From the NCBI GenBank assembly GCA_902798615.1, contig CADBXL010000013.1, forward strand, positions 107,378 to 171,377: 64,000 nucleotides of DNA, written 5' to 3'. Made by a program: the position numbers and the translations under genes. This document shows positions 58,231 through 64,000 of the stretch, piece after piece. Position 1 is the first letter of the stretch, and each line of letters starts with the position of its first letter. The notes under the pieces are model-generated. The model was not told the DNA's origin, made no database searches, and saw only the letters and a list, made by a program, of their open reading frames with translations. The DNA is from an uncultured Bacteroidales bacterium. Its GTDB lineage: Bacteria; Bacteroidota; Bacteroidia; Bacteroidales; Bacteroidaceae.

Positions 58231-59983
58231 ACTTGCTACTCTTCAACCCCACCGTCTTATTGAAAACAAGATGCTCGGCTGTTGAATCGGTATCAACATT
58301 ATAGTAGCCGATACGCTGGAACTGGAGATAGTCGAGAGGCTTGGCGTTAGTGAGCCATTTCTCAACGTAGGCTGTCTTGATTTCAAGAGAGTTAGGGTTG
58401 ATGAAATGACGCATATCCTCTATGTCTATACGCTCCTTACCAAGACTCTTTGAGTAGTTGGCAACCTCATCGCGTGGGTTCTCTACCATCCACAAGCGGT
58501 CATAGTTCCTTACCTCTGCCTCTACGCAATGGTCAACGCTTACCCAGTGGATTGTCTTACCCTTGATCTTCATATTAGCATTTGCCTCTCCTGTCTTTGT
58601 TTCAGGAATAAACTCTGCATGAATCTCAACGATATTGCCCTCTGCATCCTTAACGATACACTCCTCCGGATTCTCTGAGCACTTGATGATATAGGCATTC
58701 TTCAAACGAACCTCCTTGCCAGGACCAAGACGGAAGAACTTCTTCGGAGCATCCTCCATGAAGTCGTCGCGCTCAATCCAAAGGTTACGAGAGAATGTTA
58801 TCTCGTGCGTACCGCTATTCTCGTCCTCTGGGTTATTGATAGCCGTAAGTTCCTCTGTCTTGCCTTCCGGATAGTTGGTAATGACGAGCTTCACAGGATC
58901 AATAACAGCACTTACGCGAGTTGCGCGTGTATTAAGGTCCTCACGGATAGCGCTTTCCATAAGAGCCATCTCGTTGAGAGCATCGAATGTTGTATAGCCA
59001 ATCTTGTCAATAAACTTCAGAATTCCCTCTGGAGAATAGCCTCTGCGACGGAAACCGCATATTGTTGGCATACGAGGATCATCCCAGCCTGCAACAACAC
59101 CTTCCTTCACGAGCATAAGAAGGTTACGCTTTGAGAGAAGGATATGAGTGAGGTTGAGCTTATTGAACTCTGTCTGACGTGGACGGTTATCATCCAAAGG
59201 CTTATCATCGCCAGCCACTTCCTTTGCCCAGTCAACAAACAGGTCATAGAGCGGACGATGGCTAACGAATTCCAATGTGCAGAGTGAGTGTGTCACGCCC
59301 TCCCAGTAGTCACACTGTCCGTGGGTATAGTCATACATAGGATAGGCATTCCACTTATTGCCTGTTCTCCAATGAGGCATATTGAGCACACGATACATGA
59401 TTGGATCGCGGAAATGCATATTAGGACTTGCCATATCAATCTTGGCACGGAGAACCATCTTTCCCGGCTCCATATTGCCTGAGTTCATCTCCTCGAAGAG
59501 AGCAAGACTCTCCTCTACCGGACGGTCACGATATGGTGAGTTCTGACCTGGCTGAGTAGGGGTTCCCTTCTGTGCGGCAATCTGCTCAGCGGTCTGCTCG
59601 TCAACGTATGCCCTGCCACGCTTGATAAGCTCTACGGCGAGGTCCCAGAGCTTCTGGAAATAGTCAGAAGCGTAGAGGATATTGCCCCACTTGAAGCCGA
59701 GCCACTCAATATCGCGCTTGATAGCCTCTACATACTCCGTGTCCTCTTTCTGAGGATTGGTATCATCCATACGAAGGTTACAAACGCCACCATATTTCTG
59801 TGCTATGCCGAAATCAAGTGCAATAGCCTTGGCATGACCGATATGCAGATAGCCGTTAGGCTCTGGTGGGAAACGGGTCTGCAACCGACCGCCATTCTTA
59901 CCTTCTGCAAGGTCGTTCTCCACTTTCTGCTCTATGAAATTGAGGCTCTTCTTCTCTTCCTCATTCTTTATTTCTTCTGCCAT
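58229..59983 (-). CDS. glnS: Glutaminyl-tRNA synthetase
   Basis: 584 aa from ATG 59983 (MAEEIKNEEEKKSLNFIEQK); an in-frame ATG eleven codons upstream is less likely. Class I synthetase that charges tRNA-Gln. The HIGH motif is PPEPNGYLHIGHAKAI (about 36-51); the KMSKS-equivalent is HILLSKRNLLML (about 262-273); GWDDPRMPTICGFRRRGYSP is conserved in GlnRS. The stop codon touches the end of the DUF559 element. Promoter at 60037-60044. Confidence 0.97.
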   Translation of the reverse strand: MAEEIKNEEEKKSLNFIEQKVENDLAEGKNGGRLQTRFPPEPNGYLHIGHAKAIALDFGIAQKYGGVCNLRMDDTNPQKEDTEYVEAIKRDIEWLGFKWGNILYASDYFQKLWDLAVELIKRGRAYVDEQTAEQIAAQKGTPTQPGQNSPYRDRPVEESLALFEEMNSGNMEPGKMVLRAKIDMASPNMHFRDPIMYRVLNMPHWRTGNKWNAYPMYDYTHGQCDYWEGVTHSLCTLEFVSHRPLYDLFVDWAKEVAGDDKPLDDNRPRQTEFNKLNLTHILLSKRNLLMLVKEGVVAGWDDPRMPTICGFRRRGYSPEGILKFIDKIGYTTFDALNEMALMESAIREDLNTRATRVSAVIDPVKLVITNYPEGKTEELTAINNPEDENSGTHEITFSRNLWIERDDFMEDAPKKFFRLGPGKEVRLKNAYIIKCSENPEECIVKDAEGNIVEIHAEFIPETKTGEANANMKIKGKTIHWVSVDHCVEAEVRNYDRLWMVENPRDEVANYSKSLGKERIDIEDMRHFINPNSLEIKTAYVEKWLTNAKPLDYLQFQRIGYYNVDTDSTAEHLVFNKTVGLKSSK

Positions 59984-60036
59984 ATATTGTTGTTGTTTTA
60001 TTTCCTTATTATACACTGTGGATTGCTATTTTACTG

Positions 60037-60044
60037 CAAAAATA
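60037..60044 (-). promoter_or_regulatory. Promoter -7 box (TATTTTTG) of glnS
   Basis: The minus strand reads TATTTTTG, 54 bp before the glnS start. Confidence 0.55.
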
Positions 60045-60108
60045 CTAACTTTTCCCGAAATAATGAAATTTTAACCTAATATTTAATCTTCAATACCGTT
60101 TTTTTTCC

Positions 60109-60116
60109 TAACTTTG
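60109..60116 (+). promoter_or_regulatory. Promoter -7 box (TAACTTTG) of the GH105 gene
   Basis: TAACTTTG, 39 bp before the start. Confidence 0.65.
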
Positions 60117-60154
60117 CACCCGAAAACAAGCGCCCGTGCGCTCAAATCACAAAA

Positions 60155-61603
60155 ATGCACATGTATAAAAAGATGAAGCTGTCTATCATATTAGCAACTA
60201 TTATCGTAGTTTTTTCATTCCCGTCAGGCACTTCTGCCAAAAAGCTAAAATTCAACGAGGGAACAAGATATTCACGTCTTGCCCTGGAATCAAGGACACA
60301 CGATTTCTACGGCAACATGAAGCCTATGGGCTTTCCTGTCTTCGTCATGGATGGCACGATGGATATGGACACGCCTCTTTCCAACAAGAACAAGACCACC
60401 TTCGACTATGTGCCAGGACTCGTAGCAAGAGCCACCATGGAGGCTGTCGACCTCTACAAGGAGGAGGCTTGGGCACGCAGTATTTTCTATAGCGTGGAGT
60501 GGTATGCCAACCTGTATTATAACAAGGTGCCCGACAAGGGCGGAAGCCTTGACGACCTCAACTCGGCAAAGATATACTTCCCTATCTACGAGCTTACAAA
60601 GGAGGGAGGACTCTATGCCCATTTCTGTAACGACTCCACTCTCATCAAGGCAAAGATTGCAATCGATGCTGCCGTGAGAGGTCTTCAAGCCCACATCAAG
60701 AAGTATTCCATCAAGGATTCTCAGTTCGAGGATGCTCGCGGCGGCATGTGGCACAAGAAGAGCTATCCGAATCAGATGTGGCTCGACGGTCAGTATATGG
60801 GACCTGTCCTCATGGCACAACTCATCAACTACGGACGCAACGTAACGGGAAGCGCAAAAAGCGACTGGGACTTTATCACCAATCAGTTCAACATAACGTG
60901 GAACCATCTCTGGGACAAGGACAAGCGCCTTCTCTATCATGCATTCTCAGCCACTCCCACCGACTCGCTGTCCTCATGCTGGGCTGACCCTGTGACGGGT
61001 CGCAGTCAGGAGTTCTGGGCAAGAGCTGAGGGATGGTATTTCCTCGCCCTCGTCGATGTCCTTGAAGAGATGCAGAAAGCCAAAGTAACGGAATCGGGAA
61101 ACTACACCATCCTTCGTCAGCACCTCAACGAACTTGCCAAGGGCATTGCGCAATACCAGGAGCAGAGAACAGGCTGCTGGTATCAGCTCATCGACAAGGG
61201 TGCCGGCTATAATGCCTCCTCATACAAAGGCGTTGACATGGCAACAAAGCACAACTATCTCGAATCATCGGCATCGGCACTCTTCATAGCAGCCTACTAT
61301 AAGGGTATGCGCCTCGCTCTTCTCGACGACGACTATAGCGCCATGTGCGAAAAGGCATATCGCGGATTTATCGAGACATTCGTCGTCGATGACCATTCCC
61401 CATTTGGTGGTATCGACATCATTGGCAGTTGCCGTTCAGCCGGTCTTGGCGGAAAAGACAAGCGCGACGGCTCAGCCCCCTACTATCTTCTCGGTCCCGA
61501 CGTGAGCGTGGTGAAGGAGCGTGATATGCAAACCGAAGGCAAGGCTCTCGGCGCTTTCATCCTCGCAGCCATAGAGTATGAAAGAGCACATCCACAGGAG
61601 TAA
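60155..61603 (+). CDS. GH105 unsaturated rhamnogalacturonyl/uronyl hydrolase
   Basis: 482 aa; ATG codons at 60155, 60161 and 60173 are all possible. A signal peptide (MKLSIILATIIVVFSFPSGT then SAKK) directs export. The (alpha/alpha)6-barrel motifs of GH88/GH105 are clear: KSYPNQMWLDGQYMGPVLMA with the catalytic Asp (about 203-222), EFWARAEGWYFLALVDVLEE (about 287-306) and LESSASALFIAAYYKGMRLA. It removes unsaturated uronic acid from pectin-lyase products. Together with the pectinesterase protein at 50048 it suggests pectin use. Confidence 0.9.
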   Translation: MHMYKKMKLSIILATIIVVFSFPSGTSAKKLKFNEGTRYSRLALESRTHDFYGNMKPMGFPVFVMDGTMDMDTPLSNKNKTTFDYVPGLVARATMEAVDLYKEEAWARSIFYSVEWYANLYYNKVPDKGGSLDDLNSAKIYFPIYELTKEGGLYAHFCNDSTLIKAKIAIDAAVRGLQAHIKKYSIKDSQFEDARGGMWHKKSYPNQMWLDGQYMGPVLMAQLINYGRNVTGSAKSDWDFITNQFNITWNHLWDKDKRLLYHAFSATPTDSLSSCWADPVTGRSQEFWARAEGWYFLALVDVLEEMQKAKVTESGNYTILRQHLNELAKGIAQYQEQRTGCWYQLIDKGAGYNASSYKGVDMATKHNYLESSASALFIAAYYKGMRLALLDDDYSAMCEKAYRGFIETFVVDDHSPFGGIDIIGSCRSAGLGGKDKRDGSAPYYLLGPDVSVVKERDMQTEGKALGAFILAAIEYERAHPQE

Positions 61604-61737
61604 TCCCTTGATTTCTCAAGTGTTTGTTTCGCCCCCTATTTGAAGGCTAAAGGCTAAAGGCTTTTGTCTTTCGTCTTTTGACTTTCGTCTTTTGCCTTTT
61701 GCCTTTTCGCCTTTCCGGAAAAAAATAACAAGGAAAA

Positions 61738-61810
61738 CGGATTTATCTGATTTATCTGACAGCAGGCGCAGTAATTATTCGCGATTTTTCAGATAAATCA
61801 GATAAATCCG
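61738..61810. repeat. Perfect inverted repeat, 22-bp arms
   Basis: CGGATTTATCTGATTTATCT... (61738-61759) and its exact complement (61789-61810), with a 29-nt loop. Each arm itself contains a 9-bp tandem repeat (ATTTATCTG). Confidence 0.85.
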
Positions 61811-61865
61811 CTTCCTATCCCTTGATTTTTCAAGTGTAGTTTTGTAGTTTTGTAGTTTTCGGCAC

Positions 61866-61904
61866 TAAAAAAACGGCTCGTTTCACAACGAACCGCTTTT
61901 TTTT
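61866..61904. terminator. Terminator-like hairpin downstream of GH105
   Basis: AAAAAACGG-C-TCGTT pairs with AACGA-A-CCGCTTTTTT around TCAC, with A and T runs on both sides. Confidence 0.55.
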
Positions 61905-62670
61905 GTGAACAGTCTTTCTGTTGACAAAAAAACCTGCCAGTCTGAATTTTCTTGCATGAAGGCAAAAATTCCCAACTTGCATTTTTATGTAATTTTTTGT
62001 CATGTCAATTTTTTCTTTTTATTCTACTTTTCTATTTTTATGCAAAGCTTGCGTTAAATTATATTAAAAACAGCATAAGGCTAAGATTGTAAACATTTCG
62101 GGTGTGCTATAATTCTAAATACAGAATTATAGCGCAAAAAATTACAAAACTACAAAACTACACTCTATGCAACAAGGTATCAATTCTATTTCTTATATAA
62201 TAAGGTTCGCGCGTAAATTAATAAGGAGAAATTTTTCTCGGTGGGGGTGAAAAAACAAGTGTAGTTTTGTAGTTTTGTAGTTTTTGCGTTAAAGCGTGTT
62301 AAAATAGTGCAAAATATTTGGCGGTTTGCGTGAAAATGCCTATCTTTGCATGCGTGAGGTGGTCCAGTGCTGCTCTTCTGCTGCTCTTCTCTTCCTCTCC
62401 TTACCAAGAAAAACACGGCACTTTGCCAAGCAATGTGCCAGAAAACTTCCTTAAAAGGAAGCCATGAAAAACGTAAGTATCAATTTCACATAAAGGCAAA
62501 AGGCAAAAGACGAAAGGTAAAAGGCGAAAGGTAAAAGGCGAAAGTCAAAAGCCATTAGCCTTTAGCCTTCAAATAGGGGTAAAAACTACAAAACTACAAA
62601 ACTACACTTGAAAAATCAAGGGATGCCCACCAAAGAATGAGGTTGACCGAACGACAAAAAGATATATTCT

Positions 62671-63873
62671 TTACACCTCAATCCTGAACGTAGTGCCCTT
62701 TCCAACTTCTGATTTCAGGACATAGATTTTTCCGTGATGGTATTCCTCTACGATGCGCTTGGCAAGCGAGAGACCGAGTCCCCAGCCACGCGTCTTTGTG
62801 GTGAAGCCCGGACGGAATACATTCTTTATGTTCTTCTTCTCTATTCCCTTGCCTGTGTCAGTAACGTCGATGATGACACGCTGAGAGGCAAATGCCTTGA
62901 TAGTGATAGTGCCGCCACCCTCCATAGCATCAACGGCATTCTTGCAGAGGTTTTCAAGCACCCATTCAAAGAGGGAGGGATTGACCATGACATGAGCATC
63001 GCAAGCAGAGAACTCGTCTATTATCCTGACTTTCTGCGATGTTCGCCTGTCCATATAATCCACCACATGACGGAGCATCTCCGCCAATGGAGTATCGACA
63101 GGTTCGGGTATAGAGCCAATTTTTGAGAAACGCTCGGCGATAAGTTGCAGACGCTTCACATCCTTGTCCATTTCAGGGATAAGCTCGTCATTAGGATATG
63201 TCTCGCGCAGGATTTCCGTCCAAGCCATCAATGAGGATATAGGGGTGCCCAACTGGTGGGCAGTCTCTTTAGACAATCCCACCCACACCTTGTTCTGCTC
63301 GGCTTTCTTTGAGGTAAGGAGGGCAAAGATGGCAATCACGACAAAGATGAGGACGATGCCTAACTGCACGTATGGATAGAATGACAGTCGGGTGATCATA
63401 ACCGACTCATCATAGCTAACATGAATAGAGCCTGCATCCGTGCCGAGGGAAATCCTAATGTCACGACCGGAAGCACGCATATCAGCAGCCTTACGTGCAG
63501 CAACGGCCATACTGTCGTCATGGTTGTCGGCAACTATTTCCACGTTGCGGAAGGTCTGCACGTTTCCCTGTTCATCGGTCACTATGACAGGGATGGTGTT
63601 GTTCTCGTTGATAACCTTCAGCACAAGGTTGAGGTCGGTATTCTCCTCGGCGGTGCTGAGCGAACGCATAGCCTCAGCCCATACTTCCATGCGGTTACGT
63701 TCCTCTATGGCAAGGTCACGCACAAGGATATGTGATACGACGAGCGAAACCGCTGCGATTATCACAGCGGCCAAGACAAGCACAATCTTTATCCTACTAA
63801 TAGAAGCCCACCCAGTCCCTCCAAAGGGGAGGGATGCGACATACATCTTATGGCTGAAAAGGTGTGACTTCAT
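62671..63873 (-). CDS. Membrane histidine kinase
   Basis: 400 aa. TM1 (about 28-50) and TM2 (about 165-185) enclose a small periplasmic sensor domain. The phosphoacceptor region is GLSKETAHQLGTPISSLMAW (His about 208), an H box in which AHQLGTP replaces the usual SHELRTP; this variant is common in Bacteroidetes. N box NLCKNAVDAM (about 300-309), G boxes VTDTGKGI and GWGLGLSLAK follow. The first 25 residues (MYVASLPFGGTGWAS region) are encoded by a type C palindrome (63803-63844). No response regulator is in the window. Confidence 0.9.
   Translation of the reverse strand: MKSHLFSHKMYVASLPFGGTGWASISRIKIVLVLAAVIIAAVSLVVSHILVRDLAIEERNRMEVWAEAMRSLSTAEENTDLNLVLKVINENNTIPVIVTDEQGNVQTFRNVEIVADNHDDSMAVAARKAADMRASGRDIRISLGTDAGSIHVSYDESVMITRLSFYPYVQLGIVLIFVVIAIFALLTSKKAEQNKVWVGLSKETAHQLGTPISSLMAWTEILRETYPNDELIPEMDKDVKRLQLIAERFSKIGSIPEPVDTPLAEMLRHVVDYMDRRTSQKVRIIDEFSACDAHVMVNPSLFEWVLENLCKNAVDAMEGGGTITIKAFASQRVIIDVTDTGKGIEKKNIKNVFRPGFTTKTRGWGLGLSLAKRIVEEYHHGKIYVLKSEVGKGTTFRIEV
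63803..63844. repeat. Type C palindromic repeat inside the kinase N-terminal codons
   Basis: GAAGCCCACCCAGTCCCTCC...AAAGGGGAGGGATGCGACAT; same type as the ends of the 57718 element, very close to 57718-57758. Confidence 0.8.
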
Positions 63874-63907
63874 TCTTTATATAATATAATTTAACGTGAG
63901 TTCGACG

Positions 63908-63968
63908 ACTTGCTTTAGCTTGGTGAGCCTTTGCGAACACTTGCTTTAGCTTGATGAGCCTTGCGAAT
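63908..63968. repeat. Tandem duplication of a 30-31-bp unit
   Basis: ACTTGCTTTAGCTTGGTGAG... (63908-63938) is followed by ACTTGCTTTAGCTTGATGAG... (63939-63968). Just before it, AACGTGAGTTCGACGACTTG resembles 2220-2241 (AACGTGAATTCGACGAATTC). Confidence 0.7.
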
Positions 63969-64000
63969 AATTTATTCAGTTGTATATTGTTGACTATCAT

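Larger units (their letters stand above)
61607..62626. repeat. Nested inverted-repeat region without genes
   Basis: Outer words CCTTGATTT(C/T)TCAAGTGT and CCCCTATTTGAAGGCTAAAG occur at 61607-61660 and inverted at 62556-62626. 7-bp arrays (AAAGGCA, AAAGGCG and relatives) lie at 61651-61716 and 62492-62561, and 8-bp arrays (GTAGTTTT) at 61834-61860, 62147-62162, 62262-62284 and 62583-62606. No ORF in this 1067-bp gap is convincing. Confidence 0.75.

Noticed and set aside
62186-62416. 76-codon ORF in the repeat nest on the minus strand
   Set aside because: It runs through the 8-bp GTAGTTTT arrays and has no promoter or protein-like character.
63855-64000. Open frame on the minus strand from ATG 63998-64000, overlapping the kinase start
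   Set aside because: About 49 codons, mostly from the 30-bp tandem duplication; overlaps the real gene and looks non-coding.

Overview
The window is a piece of a Bacteroidales chromosome, most likely Prevotellaceae. The evidence is the Bacteroidetes promoter form TTTG-N19-21-TAnnTTTG ahead of most transcription units, a 30S S16 protein with a long Ala/Lys/Glu-rich tail, a six-domain S1, a DUF4835 gene next to recN, TonB/porin outer-membrane genes, BspA-type leucine-rich repeats, and secreted proteins ending in a type IX-secretion-like tail (YNLSGQKV ... DGKKY ... K). No rRNA, tRNA, phage, integrase, classical insertion sequence or CRISPR array was seen.

Layout. 1-4142: end of a secreted protein gene, a small secreted protein, rpsP, a TetR regulator and a DUF3127 protein. 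4361-17413: a mostly plus-strand housekeeping run (dnaN, exonuclease, DUF4835, recN, protease-like TPR protein, engB, ABC-F, mtaB, glycosyltransferase, nth). 18022-30354: a BspA-like protein with a small partner, a SpoIIE-type phosphatase, rpsA, a 5'-nucleotidase, a beta-barrel protein, mltG and nudC. 30355-35927: nitrilase, ACT protein, paaK, porin, Na+/solute symporter. 36003-41887: a probable metal-uptake group (TonB receptor, two DUF4625 lipoproteins, Cys/His-rich proteins). 43190-49484: an aromatic 2-oxoacid cluster (PaaI thioesterase, aminotransferase, second paaK, iorB, iorA). 49833-55033: two secreted proteins, one with a pectinesterase domain, each followed by a small partner. 55528-63873: DedA, TPR protein, glnS, GH105 hydrolase, histidine kinase.

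The most unusual content is between and at the ends of genes. (1) A family of GC-rich palindromes, in at least four sequence types, sits at start and stop codons and often supplies the first or last codons of genes. Two copies of a 513-515 bp element carry a DUF559 (Vsr-like) nuclease gene between inverted copies of such palindromes; one lies between iorA and iorB. Each nuclease is paired with its own palindrome type, and shorter gene-less pairs of the same palindromes occur nearby. This resembles the REP/RAYT arrangement but with a DUF559 protein in place of the transposase. (2) Three paralogous 50-63 aa proteins beginning M(K/R/N)KKYxxP each follow, in the same apparent transcript, a secreted protein with the same C-terminal tail. 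(3) At least five intergenic arrays have a strict 11-bp period, often with the two halves as reverse complements. (4) There are MITE-like inverted repeats, a gene-tail relic and two promoter-to-terminator units without an ORF.

All functional calls come from reading motifs by eye; no database search was run.
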